Part shown: one piece after another, positions 8,922 through 17,484 of the stretch
Position numbering within the stretch: position 1 is the first letter of the stretch
Layout: every line of letters begins with the position of its first letter
Source of the DNA: Aestuariispira ectoiniformans
Lineage (GTDB): Bacteria > Pseudomonadota > Alphaproteobacteria > UBA8366 > Aestuariispiraceae
DNA: 64,000 nucleotides
NCBI RefSeq assembly: GCF_025136295.1
Contig: NZ_CP062788.1
Span: forward strand, 2,559,588-2,623,587
Direction: 5' to 3'
Notes under the pieces: model-generated
Told to the model about the DNA's origin: nothing
What the model saw: only the letters and a program-made list of their open reading frames with translations
Database searches by the model: none
Program-made: the position numbers and the translations under genes

Positions 8922-10772
8922 ATGACTTCTGCGGAATATCCGCAACCGATTAATATTGCTGAAGGGGCTCAGAACCGCAGCATGAAAGCGCGTTTGCGGC
9001 ATCTGTTCCGTGAGCGTGAACTGCTTGTGCGCAGCGAAGGAAAAGTCACCTTCATCAGGCTCAGTTCCCGCCTTCAAATGGGTGTGGCCGCGATCGCGGC
9101 TGCGGGGGTTCTTTGGGGGGCCGGGGCGACTGTCGGGGCGGTCTGGAAAAACTATCAGCTTCAGGCGCGTTATCAGGAAATTGCAGAAGCCAGGCAGGCC
9201 TATGATCAGGTACTGCGGCAATTGGCGTCATACCAGCAAAAGCTTGAGGGGTTGTCCGGCAAGTTGGCGAAACATGCCTCAAGCGTTGCCAGTGTAGAAG
9301 GTGAAAAGGCGACCGCATTCAGTACGGACATGCAGGCCTTTCTCTCCACCGGACGGGAACTGGAACTGACGCTGAACCAGGCGGCCATTGATATCGACGT
9401 GCCGGAAGAACTGGAATCGAAGGCGCTGATAACTCCGCGGCGGATGTTGCACGCGGAAATCAAACAGCTTGAAGGAAATCTGGAGGACGCAAACCGCCAG
9501 ATCAGGTCTCTGTCGACCCGTATTCAGGCAATGGACGCGACGATTGCCGCCCAGCATGCCGAGGTTGCGGAGCTTTCCGACAGCCGCAAGGAACTGGAAC
9601 AACGCGTGGTCGCCCTGACGGATGCGCTGTCGCGGTCGAAGGATAATGGCGCCCGGCTTATTTCGGAACTGGACCAGTTGAAAGGGCGAATACGGCAGGC
9701 CTCCCGGGAACGCAGCCAATTGAACCATGAAAAGTCCGGCCTGGAAGCGGATCTGGTGGCGGCAAAGTCGAAACTGTCTGACATGTTATCCCGTCAGGAA
9801 GAGGCAGAAGAACGGCTCTATGCCTTGAATCGCAAGATCGTGAATGCGGTGCCCGTGAAGGCCACTTACACGCCCAGCGACGATGAGGATGCCTTGGCCC
9901 GGATTGACCAGTTGGAACAGTTTGGCAATGGCCTGATCGTGTCGCTGGAAAAGACACGTGCGGAGGCTGATGCCGCCAATGATGCGATCAAGAAGGTTCT
10001 GGCTGGCCTTAACCGGGTCGCGGGCTATGTGCCGCAAACTCAGAAAACCCGGAAGTCACCACCCGAACGAGCCCTGGCGCTGTTGCAGGAAATCGAAAGT
10101 CTTCACGATACGCAGCTCCACCTTGTGGAGCGGTTGAACGAAAACACGGATGTAAACATCACCCAGGCCGAAGCAACTTTGGCCGATGCTGGTCTGGATG
10201 TGGATCGGATGTTGAATCTGGCTGGCGCGAACAGCGGGCAGGGTGGCCCGCTGGTGACCGACGAATTTGCCGACGGCAATGCAACCGATCTTGCGATGAA
10301 TGTGGCCGTTCTGGAAGCGAAGATTGATCGCTGGACGGCGCTGCAGGGCCTGTTGTCCTGTGTGCCGTTGATCCCGCCACTGCAATACTATCATGTGACC
10401 AGCAGCTTCGGCCCCAGGAAAGACCCGTTCACCGGTCGACGCGCCGTGCATGAGGGGATGGACATGGGGGCGGTTCCCGGCATGAAGGTCCGTGCAACCG
10501 CGCCGGGTGTTGTTACAAAGGCGGGGCGTGTATCCGGCTATGGTCGTTTGGTGGAAATTGACCACGGCTGTGGCATCAAAACACGCTATGGTCATCTGAA
10601 GAAGATATTGGTCAAAAAAGGCCAGAAAGTCGATCACCGTGCGGTTATAGGTAAGGTCGGAAGTACAGGCCGCAGCACTGGTCCTCACGTGCATTACGAA
10701 GTGCGTATCGGGGATAAACCAGTCAACCCGGCAACTTTCATCGAGGCAGGGCGTGATGTTTTCAAGGGGTAA
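8922..10772 (+). CDS. M23 family peptidoglycan endopeptidase with long coiled coil
   Basis: 616 residues: a cytoplasmic tail, one TM at about 51-75, a coiled-coil/low-complexity periplasmic region (about 80-340), a linker, then the LytM/M23 domain (about 490-605). Zinc ligands appear intact: H510 and D514 in HEGMDMG, and H589/H591 in GPHVHYEV, with YGHLKK between. M23 enzymes cleave peptide cross-bridges of the wall; inner-membrane coiled-coil forms can also act as scaffolds. The stop codon overlaps the start of the bactofilin gene, a pairing known to act in cell shape (Helicobacter csd1-ccmA). GGTAAGG lies before the start. Confidence 0.93.
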   Translation: MTSAEYPQPINIAEGAQNRSMKARLRHLFRERELLVRSEGKVTFIRLSSRLQMGVAAIAAAGVLWGAGATVGAVWKNYQLQARYQEIAEARQAYDQVLRQLASYQQKLEGLSGKLAKHASSVASVEGEKATAFSTDMQAFLSTGRELELTLNQAAIDIDVPEELESKALITPRRMLHAEIKQLEGNLEDANRQIRSLSTRIQAMDATIAAQHAEVAELSDSRKELEQRVVALTDALSRSKDNGARLISELDQLKGRIRQASRERSQLNHEKSGLEADLVAAKSKLSDMLSRQEEAEERLYALNRKIVNAVPVKATYTPSDDEDALARIDQLEQFGNGLIVSLEKTRAEADAANDAIKKVLAGLNRVAGYVPQTQKTRKSPPERALALLQEIESLHDTQLHLVERLNENTDVNITQAEATLADAGLDVDRMLNLAGANSGQGGPLVTDEFADGNATDLAMNVAVLEAKIDRWTALQGLLSCVPLIPPLQYYHVTSSFGPRKDPFTGRRAVHEGMDMGAVPGMKVRATAPGVVTKAGRVSGYGRLVEIDHGCGIKTRYGHLKKILVKKGQKVDHRAVIGKVGSTGRSTGPHVHYEVRIGDKPVNPATFIEAGRDVFKG

Positions 10773-11202
10773 ATCCAGAAAGTCTCAGTCAAAACCGGAG
10801 GCTGCAGCGCAAAATACAGCGGGGGCAACGCCGCTTTCAGTGTTGGCGCCAAACCTTCGGGTCGTGGGCAACCTGGAAAGTGAGGGAGACCTGCAGATAG
10901 ATGGCACCGTGGATGGGGACGTCCGCACCGTCAAACTGACTGTCGGCAAAAGTGCTGTTGTTAATGGCTCTATCTATGGCGAGGAAATCCGTATTGCAGG
11001 GACGGTGAACGGTGAGATTACCGCCCGCACAGTCATCCTCCTCGACAGTGCCAAAGTAACGGGCGATATCAATCATGACAGCCTCAGCATCGAAGCCGGA
11101 GCCTATGTCCAGGGCTTATGCAAACGTGTGGACGTTGAAGTCTTGAAGCCGCGCGACCTCAAACCCGTCGACCCGCCAGCCGGAAAAGACCAGGCCTCCT
11201 AA
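10756..11202 (+). CDS. Bactofilin
   Basis: About 148 residues. A short basic N-terminal tail precedes the beta-helix core: VLAPNLRVVGNLESEGDLQ, then repeated G-x-(V/I)-x-G hexads such as IDGTVDGDV, VNGSIYGEEI and IAGTVNGEI. Bactofilins polymerise without nucleotide into membrane-associated filaments that position wall enzymes. ATG 10756 (GTG 10753 alternative) lies inside the final codons of the M23 peptidase, so translation is probably coupled. That overlap supports the two proteins working together. The C-terminal tail is proline- and lysine-rich. Confidence 0.93.
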   Translation: MFSRGKSRKSQSKPEAAAQNTAGATPLSVLAPNLRVVGNLESEGDLQIDGTVDGDVRTVKLTVGKSAVVNGSIYGEEIRIAGTVNGEITARTVILLDSAKVTGDINHDSLSIEAGAYVQGLCKRVDVEVLKPRDLKPVDPPAGKDQAS

Positions 11203-11242
11203 GGCTGGCAGGTCTTTCAGGTTCAAGACTGGGCAGGGCGGG

Positions 11243-12250
11243 TTATTCCGCCAGGATGCGCCGGTAAAGCTCCGAGTCCACATTGCCGCCTGACAGGACG
11301 GCCACGACGGTTTCTCCCTGAATATCCACCTTGCCTGACAGGAGGGCAGCCAGCGCAACGGAACCGCCGGGCTCCACCACGACCTTGAGGTCGTTGAAGG
11401 CCACTTTCATCGCGTGGGCAACGTCTTCATCGGAAACCGATAAACCACCGGCAAGCAGTTGCTGGTTGATCGGAAAGGTCATCTCGCCTGGCATCGGTGA
11501 CAACAGGGCGTCGCAATAGGATCGTGCACTGGGCGCGTTGCCTTCCCGGGTGCCGCTTTTGAGGGACCGGGCGGTATCGTCGAAATCTTCCGGTTCGACG
11601 GCATAGACTGCGGCGTTCGGCATTTCGCTGTTCAGCGCCAGGGCTGTGCCTGCCACCAGTCCACCGCCACCGCAGGGAATTAGGACTTTAGACGGCGTAA
11701 CGCCAAGGTCGCGGCATTGATCGGCGATTTCCAGGCCGATGGTGCCCTGACCGGCAATGGTCGGCAAAGCATCATAAGGCTTGATCAGTGTGGAGCCTCT
11801 TTCCTCACTGATACGAATACCGATTTCCTCCCGGTCTTCGCTGTAGCGGTCATAGAGGATGACCTCTGCACCATAGGCGCGGGTATTGGCAATCTTGATG
11901 GCGGGGGCGTCCTTGGGCATGATAATGACAGCCGGGATGTCTGTTTCCCTGGCTGCTGCGGCGACACCCTGGGCATGGTTGCCGGATGAAAAGGCAACAA
12001 CGCCCTTTTTCCTCTGCCCGTCGTTAAGGCAGGCAATTGAATTCGTGGCTCCCCGGTATTTGAAGGACCCTGTTTTTTGCAGGCACTCAGGCTTCACCAG
12101 AAGCCTTGCGCCGAGGCGTTCATTCAATAAAGGGGCCTCAAGCAGAGGCGTAACCGTTGTCTTGCCCTTGATGCGTTGCGCGGCCTCGCGAACGTCGTCA
12201 ATGGTCGGCAGTCGCTGGCCGTTTACTGAGGTAGGGGGACAGAAATTCAT
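11243..12250 (-). CDS. PLP-dependent threonine/serine dehydratase family protein
   Basis: 335 residues, the length of single-domain dehydratases lacking the regulatory ACT domain of biosynthetic IlvA. The PLP lysine is K64 in TGSFKYRGA, and the phosphate-binding loop is CGGGGLVAG. The fold-type II family includes catabolic threonine dehydratase, serine racemase and threo-3-hydroxyaspartate ammonia-lyase; sequence by eye does not decide among these. Start 12250 (MNFCPPTS) follows TTGGAGG and lies 53 bp inside the 3' end of the upstream hydrolase gene, implying translational coupling. Confidence 0.88.
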   Translation of the reverse strand: MNFCPPTSVNGQRLPTIDDVREAAQRIKGKTTVTPLLEAPLLNERLGARLLVKPECLQKTGSFKYRGATNSIACLNDGQRKKGVVAFSSGNHAQGVAAAARETDIPAVIIMPKDAPAIKIANTRAYGAEVILYDRYSEDREEIGIRISEERGSTLIKPYDALPTIAGQGTIGLEIADQCRDLGVTPSKVLIPCGGGGLVAGTALALNSEMPNAAVYAVEPEDFDDTARSLKSGTREGNAPSARSYCDALLSPMPGEMTFPINQQLLAGGLSVSDEDVAHAMKVAFNDLKVVVEPGGSVALAALLSGKVDIQGETVVAVLSGGNVDSELYRRILAE

Positions 12251-13085
12251 CAAGAGCCTCCAAGGATACCTGTTCTTCCAGGCTGGGAACATGTCCCACG
12301 CCGGGAACGACTACCGCCTTCATATGGGGATTGTTTTCTTTCATCTTCTCGAAGGTATCGGCGGTTAGAATGTCCGACTTCTCTCCCCGAAAAGCAAGCG
12401 CGGGGATGTCCTTCAACGACCGGAAAAGCGCCCAGAGATCCGGTAGGGGCCGTTTTTCCTTGAGAGGGACCACGATATTGGTGTCCCAATCATAGTGAAG
12501 CAGGCCATCGTCTCCTTCCCGGAAGGTGTTTTCCGCCAGTCTTCGCCATTGTTCTTCCTCTGTGAAACCTGTCATGGCAAACATTGTTTTGATGGTTGCA
12601 ACAGCCTCATCCCAGTTTTTGATGGTCGGGGGATTGGAGAGATAGTCGATGATTCTCGCCATGCCATTGGGATTAATGTCGGGGCCGACGTCGTTGAGGA
12701 TGGCACCCGCCAGTGCGGTTGGCATGGCAGCCCCCATGCCCATGGCAAGCAGGCCGCCGAGTGAGGTGCCAATCACAACGACCTGGTGAATGTTCAACGC
12801 CGTGAGAAGGTGGCGGATATCATCCAGATAGACGGTCGGCTGATAGGTCATCGCGTCTTCGGCGTAGTCGGATTTTCCACGGCCGCGATAATCCGGACAG
12901 ATGACGCGATATCCCTGATCAGACAGGCGTGCGGCGACACGATGGAAATCCTTTGAGTTTCTGGCGAGGCCCCCAAGGCATAAAATGACCGCCCCCGGGT
13001 TTTCGCCGGTCTTGGGCGGATAGTCCCTGTAATAGAGTTTCAGGCCATCCTGGGCATGAAAATAGGCTTCGTGAAAATCCGTCAT
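12198..13085 (-). CDS. Alpha/beta hydrolase
   Basis: 295 residues of the alpha/beta-hydrolase fold. The nucleophile elbow is VVVIGTSLGGLLA with Ser108, the oxyanion region is VILCLGGLARN, and the catalytic His is about 265 in GVGHVPSLEEQ, with an Asp in the EKSDILTADT stretch. Substrate is not predictable; related proteins include esterases and ring-cleavage hydrolases. It is third in a four-gene minus-strand operon, 10 bp after the haloacid dehalogenase, and its 3' end overlaps the dehydratase gene. The ribosome site is weak. Confidence 0.88.
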   Translation of the reverse strand: MTDFHEAYFHAQDGLKLYYRDYPPKTGENPGAVILCLGGLARNSKDFHRVAARLSDQGYRVICPDYRGRGKSDYAEDAMTYQPTVYLDDIRHLLTALNIHQVVVIGTSLGGLLAMGMGAAMPTALAGAILNDVGPDINPNGMARIIDYLSNPPTIKNWDEAVATIKTMFAMTGFTEEEQWRRLAENTFREGDDGLLHYDWDTNIVVPLKEKRPLPDLWALFRSLKDIPALAFRGEKSDILTADTFEKMKENNPHMKAVVVPGVGHVPSLEEQVSLEALDEFLSPYLSKRPATADH

Positions 13086-13095
13086 GTCGTGAGTT

Positions 13096-13773
13096 CTACT
13101 TCAGGAGGGCAGGGAGATCGTGCAGGGAGGACAGGATGGCCTGCGGCTTGCCCGGCAGCCTTTCCGCCGTCTGGCCGAAACGGTTGATCCATACCACCTG
13201 ATAACCGAAATAGGCCGCGCCGGCGGCATCCCATGCATTGGACGACATAAAGCATATCTCCGATGGCGCGATATTCAGCTTGTCGACAGTCATCTGGTAA
13301 ACCCGTGGGTCGGGCTTGAAGATACCGACGTCACTGACGGAATGAATGCCATCCAGGAAATCGGATATCCCCGCTGATTTCACCGCCGCATTCAGCATAT
13401 CGGGTGATCCGTTTGACAGGATTACCGTTTTCAGCCCCATTTGCTGTAACTGGCTCAAGACGGTCGGAACTTCCTCATAGGCGCTTAACTCCCAGTAGAG
13501 CCCGAGCAATGTCTCCCGGATATGCGGGTCGTCAATTTCCACCGTCTCCATCGCGTAATCCAGGCCGTCCTGTGTGAGACGCCAGAAATCCTCATAAGCG
13601 CCCATGAGGCTGCGTAGCCAGGTATATTCGAGCTGTTTTTGACGCCATATCGCGGAAAGCCTGTCCGCCTTGTCGCCTAACATGTCCCGGCACGCCGCAG
13701 CGGCTGCATGAACGTCGAAAAGAGTGCCATAGGCATCAAAGACACATGCCTTGATGTTTGAGATTTCTGCCAT
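13096..13773 (-). CDS. Haloacid dehalogenase, type II
   Basis: 225 residues, the usual length of L-2-haloacid dehalogenases. Motif I ACVFDAYGTLFDVH carries nucleophile Asp13. WRQKQLEYTWLRSLMG is the typical cap-domain block, motif II is ILSNGSPDML, the lysine lies in IFKPDPRVYQ, and motif III is FMSSNAWDAAGA. These match enzymes that hydrolyse 2-haloalkanoic acids with inversion. Many genomes carry homologues with no known halo-substrate. The start is one base after the stop of the lytic transglycosylase, so the two are co-transcribed. Confidence 0.93.
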   Translation of the reverse strand: MAEISNIKACVFDAYGTLFDVHAAAAACRDMLGDKADRLSAIWRQKQLEYTWLRSLMGAYEDFWRLTQDGLDYAMETVEIDDPHIRETLLGLYWELSAYEEVPTVLSQLQQMGLKTVILSNGSPDMLNAAVKSAGISDFLDGIHSVSDVGIFKPDPRVYQMTVDKLNIAPSEICFMSSNAWDAAGAAYFGYQVVWINRFGQTAERLPGKPQAILSSLHDLPALLK

Positions 13774-13774
13774 G

Positions 13775-15790
13775 TCAGGGTTCGTCCGGTCGCTTGGGTG
13801 GTTTCGGGAAGGGGATGGTTTCGCCGGTCATGGTGCCAAGGGTCAGGGCGACATGCCGCCCTTTGAGCCGCTGCTGGTAGACGATGACGTTTTCCATCAC
13901 GCGCTGAACATAGTTGCGCGTTTCATTGAAGGGGATCATCTCGATCCAGTCGATTGCTTCCTCCAGTGACGTCCTGGGATCGCCGTAGTTTCTCATCCAT
14001 CGCTTGACCCGATGCGGACCCGCATTATAGCCGGCAAATGTCATGGGGAGGGACCCGTTGAATTTATCCATGAGGGTCACGAGGTATTGCTGTCCCAGGT
14101 GCAGATTATATTCAGGGTCCTGTGTCAGGCGTGACTTGTTGTAGGAGACCTGCGACACCCGCGCGATCCTTTTGGCGGTCGTGGGCATCAACTGCATCAG
14201 ACCAAGAGCACCGGCATGACTGTGCGCTTCAAGGTCAAAGGCGCTTTCCTGCCTTACCACGGCCATGACAACGGCAGGGTCCAACGGACGATAACGGTTT
14301 CGCGGCAGCGGGGGATAGCCGCTTTCCGTCAGGAAGACGTGATGCTGGCTTGCTTTCCGGGCTGTGTAGACGGCCAGGTCCGGGCGATCCAGATCGCGGG
14401 CGAGCTGTCCAATCTGGGTCAGGGTGGCGCGGTCTTCTGTGGTCTGGGCAAGGTATCTGACAAAGTTGCGGACAAGGTCATCGGCATTGGCTGCGGCGAG
14501 CATCCTGATGAGGCGGGGAAGCTCTGCTTCGTCGAAGTTTTTGCGCTCTGCGGCGGTCGGACGGTATTCGGCACTGATACGCGGCCGTTCCGCGTATGTC
14601 AGGTGATTGGCGGCCATTTGTCCGTAGAAACGGGTCGGGAACTGGGCGGCAATCCTGAACCAACTTGTCGCCTCCACCTTCTTGTTCTCAGCCAGGAGGG
14701 CACGCCCTGCCCAGTAGGCACCGCGTGATTTTGATATCGGATAGGAAACCGCGTCATACATTCTTGTGAAATGCTGATAGGCGCGCTCAGGTTCCTGCAG
14801 AAAGCGCAGGGCAACCCAGCCGGCAAACCATTCGGCCTCGGCGTAGGCGTAACCGCCCGTGGCCGTATGTTGCGCCGCAAGCCTGTAGGCCGTCGTGATC
14901 CGCCCTTCTTCAAGGGCCCAACGGGCAAGCCTTGCGCGTTCACGCCACCAGAGGCTTTCGTGGCCGGTCTGTACAGCCCGGGACTGCTGGAGCAGGTCGA
15001 TGGCCGCCTCATACATGCGTTTGTTGCGCCGCCAACGGACACGTTCGTAAATCAGGCCCGAATCCGTTTGCAGGGATTTGGGAACCTTTGCGATCAGACG
15101 GTCCACATTGCCGGAGCGATGGCGTAATGCAATCCGCGCGTCTGTAAGGGCGCTGATCTCCTTCGGTAGGTGCTGGGCCTGGCGTTTTCCCGCCGATGTC
15201 TTGCCCTCCCACAAAAGCCGCTCCAACCGTGCACGGTTATCGTCCTGTGTCATCCAGTGGCGATAATATTTGCGCAACGTCTTCTCGTCGCGGGGACTCA
15301 TGTCAATGTTGACCCAGCCACGGCGCAGTATGTGCTTGGCGCTGTCTGTGCGTCCTTTTTTGTCCAGGGCGCTGACATAGTGGAACAGGCCGTTTCCGGT
15401 CAGTGGCGGATTGTCTTTGAAGAACGCAATCAATGCGTCATCGGGTGTTTGACCGTCTATTCTTTCTTCTGCGCGCCGCTGCAGTATGTGAAGCAGGGGG
15501 TAGTCGGGATTATTTATGATGAAACGGCTGATTTCCGAAAAGCCTGCCGTGTTGCGGCGGTTCCGGTAATATTGCCATTGCAATGCTTTGAAGGGCAGCT
15601 TCTCAGCCGCGCGCCGGGCATGCCGGAAGGCGGCATTCCACTTGTTGTGCTCGGCAGCGCGAAAGGCGGTTTCATATTCGCTGCGGTCCTGCGTGGAAAG
15701 CGTGGCAGCCACAGCAGGTCCACCGCATAGTTGCGCCGCCACCATACCTGCCAATAAGACCGGTGCGGCGGCACGTGCGAAGACGCGCAT
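13775..15790 (-). CDS. Soluble-type lytic murein transglycosylase
   Basis: 671 residues, about the size of Slt70. A signal sequence (VFARAAAPVLLAGMVAAQL) precedes a long alpha-helical superhelix (about 30-500), then the SLT domain (about 510-640) with catalytic Glu in VVRQESAFDLEA and the blocks GALGLMQLMPTTAK and FAGYNAGPHRVKRW. It cleaves the MurNAc-GlcNAc bond in the periplasm, forming 1,6-anhydro ends. First gene of a minus-strand run with haloacid dehalogenase, hydrolase and dehydratase. That mix has no obvious single pathway and may only reflect compact packing. Confidence 0.94.
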   Translation of the reverse strand: MRVFARAAAPVLLAGMVAAQLCGGPAVAATLSTQDRSEYETAFRAAEHNKWNAAFRHARRAAEKLPFKALQWQYYRNRRNTAGFSEISRFIINNPDYPLLHILQRRAEERIDGQTPDDALIAFFKDNPPLTGNGLFHYVSALDKKGRTDSAKHILRRGWVNIDMSPRDEKTLRKYYRHWMTQDDNRARLERLLWEGKTSAGKRQAQHLPKEISALTDARIALRHRSGNVDRLIAKVPKSLQTDSGLIYERVRWRRNKRMYEAAIDLLQQSRAVQTGHESLWWRERARLARWALEEGRITTAYRLAAQHTATGGYAYAEAEWFAGWVALRFLQEPERAYQHFTRMYDAVSYPISKSRGAYWAGRALLAENKKVEATSWFRIAAQFPTRFYGQMAANHLTYAERPRISAEYRPTAAERKNFDEAELPRLIRMLAAANADDLVRNFVRYLAQTTEDRATLTQIGQLARDLDRPDLAVYTARKASQHHVFLTESGYPPLPRNRYRPLDPAVVMAVVRQESAFDLEAHSHAGALGLMQLMPTTAKRIARVSQVSYNKSRLTQDPEYNLHLGQQYLVTLMDKFNGSLPMTFAGYNAGPHRVKRWMRNYGDPRTSLEEAIDWIEMIPFNETRNYVQRVMENVIVYQQRLKGRHVALTLGTMTGETIPFPKPPKRPDEP

Positions 15791-16057
15791 ATATTTCGGT
15801 ATGCCGAAAATAGAAACCTCCCTTAACCGCTGCCGTCGCCAAGCCGACAGTATAAGTGTAAGTCGCCGCTGATTCCGCTACAAGGGGCAGCATACCCGCA
15901 AATGATAAAATACCATGATTAACAGATGATAAAATCACCTTGATTAAGCACCGTGCGCTTCTATTCGCTTGTGCTGACGCACGGCAGTTTGTATGTTCCG
16001 GCTTTGCTCGGTTTCGGGCGTTTCTTCAAGACTATATCGACCCAAAGGAGTCATCTA

Positions 16058-16951
16058 ATGCCTGCAATGTTTCATGGATCGCTCACAGCACTGATCACGC
16101 CGATGACGGCTGATGGCGCTGTTGACGAGAAGGCGTTCCAGAACTTCGTGCAGTGGCAGATTGATGAGGGTACACATGGTTTAGTTCCGGTGGGCACCAC
16201 CGGCGAATCTCCAACCCTCAGCCACGCGGAGCATGAACGCGTTATCGACCTTTGTCTTGAAGTCGCCAAATCGAAGAAACGCCCGGTTATTGCCGGTGCC
16301 GGTTCCAACAGCACGGCCGAGGCGATTTCCCTGACGCAGCACGCTGCCAAAGTAGGCGCGGATGCGGCCCTGGTTGTGACGCCTTATTACAACAAGCCGA
16401 CCCAGGAAGGCCTGTATCAGCATTTCAAGGCTGTCGCGCAGTCTGCCGATATTCCGATCTTCATCTACAATATTCCGGGCCGCAGTGTGATCGACATGTC
16501 GGTTGAGACCATGGCGCGTCTGGTCCGGGACTTCCCGAATATTGTCGGTGTTAAAGACGCAACGGCCGATCTTTCCCGCCCGTTGGAAACCCGTGTCGCG
16601 ATTGGCGATAAATTCTGCCAGCTTTCCGGCGAGGATGCGACTGTTGCCGCGTTCCTGGCGCAGGGTGGTCATGGCTGTATTTCCGTGTCGTCCAACGTTG
16701 CACCGGGGCTTTGTGCGAAACTGCATAACGCCTGGATGGAAAAAGACTGGGCGACTTTCGAGGAAGTCCGTGACCGGCTGCTGCCGGTTCACGAGGCAAT
16801 GTTCTGCGAAAGCTCGCCGGGTCCGGTGAAATATGCAGCCAGCCTGCTGGGGCTGTGTGGGCCTCTGGGCCGTCTGCCGGTTGTTGAGATTTCCGAAGGC
16901 AGCAAGGCAACGGTCAAGGCTGCTTTGGAAAAAGCCGGCCTGCTGTCCTAA
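16058..16951 (+). CDS. dapA: 4-hydroxy-tetrahydrodipicolinate synthase
   Basis: 297 residues. It condenses pyruvate with aspartate semialdehyde, the first committed step to diaminopimelate and lysine. GTTGE (46-50), the Schiff-base lysine K166 in VGVKDATAD, Tyr137 in IYNIPGRS, and YYNKPTQEGLY are present. The frame opens upstream, but ATG 16058 is preceded by AAAGGAG. smpB follows after 32 bp, an order common in alphaproteobacteria. The fold also covers related aldolases (for example hydroxyproline-pathway deaminases), but the motifs and the smpB neighbour favour DapA. Confidence 0.95.
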   Translation: MPAMFHGSLTALITPMTADGAVDEKAFQNFVQWQIDEGTHGLVPVGTTGESPTLSHAEHERVIDLCLEVAKSKKRPVIAGAGSNSTAEAISLTQHAAKVGADAALVVTPYYNKPTQEGLYQHFKAVAQSADIPIFIYNIPGRSVIDMSVETMARLVRDFPNIVGVKDATADLSRPLETRVAIGDKFCQLSGEDATVAAFLAQGGHGCISVSSNVAPGLCAKLHNAWMEKDWATFEEVRDRLLPVHEAMFCESSPGPVKYAASLLGLCGPLGRLPVVEISEGSKATVKAALEKAGLLS

Positions 16952-16983
16952 GCGGCAATAAAGTTCAGTATTTGGTGTAAGTC

Positions 16984-17484
16984 ATGGCGGGTAAGAACAA
17001 GAACGCAAAGAAAAAAGCTGCCTTGTTGGAGTCGGGTACGGTTGCGCGCAACCGCCGCGCCCGCCATGACTATGCCATTGAAGAAGAGATTGAAGCGGGG
17101 ATCGTCCTGACCGGGACGGAGGTCAAATCCCTTCGAAGCGGAACCTGCAGTCTGAGCGATGCCTATGCGGGTCCAAAAGACGGCGAGATCTGGCTGTTCA
17201 ACGTCTATATCGGTGAATATCCCCACGCCCATAAAAAACAGCAGCACGAACCGAAGCGACCGCGTAAGCTGCTTTTGCACAAGCGCGAGCAGAACAGGCT
17301 GCTTGGTGCGGTGAAAAGGGACGGGATGACGCTTGTGCCATTGGCGCTTTATTTCAACAAGCGCGGCATCCTGAAACTGTCTATCGGGCTTGCCAAAGGT
17401 AAAACGTCCGTCGACAAGCGTCAGACAATCAAGGAACGCGATTGGAAGCGCAGCCAGGGCCGCATTATGCGGGACCTGGGTTAG
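16984..17484 (+). CDS. smpB: SsrA-binding protein SmpB
   Basis: 166 residues, near the usual 150-160. Recognisable blocks are [31 protein letters not shown], and the C-terminal [11 protein letters not shown], the basic tail that enters the mRNA channel. SmpB delivers tmRNA to ribosomes stalled on mRNAs without stop codons. Its 3' end overlaps the convergent MocR-type gene by 4 bp. tmRNA itself is not in the window. The backup rescue factor predicted at 52960 would be controlled by this system. Confidence 0.97.
   Translation: MAGKNKNAKKKAALLESGTVARNRRARHDYAIEEEIEAGIVLTGTEVKSLRSGTCSLSDAYAGPKDGEIWLFNVYIGEYPHAHKKQQHEPKRPRKLLLHKREQNRLLGAVKRDGMTLVPLALYFNKRGILKLSIGLAKGKTSVDKRQTIKERDWKRSQGRIMRDLG

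Noticed and set aside
16058-16951. dapA as a hydroxyproline deaminase for the nearby catabolic operon
   Set aside because: It shares the fold, but its DapA motifs, the smpB neighbour and opposite strand favour lysine synthesis.
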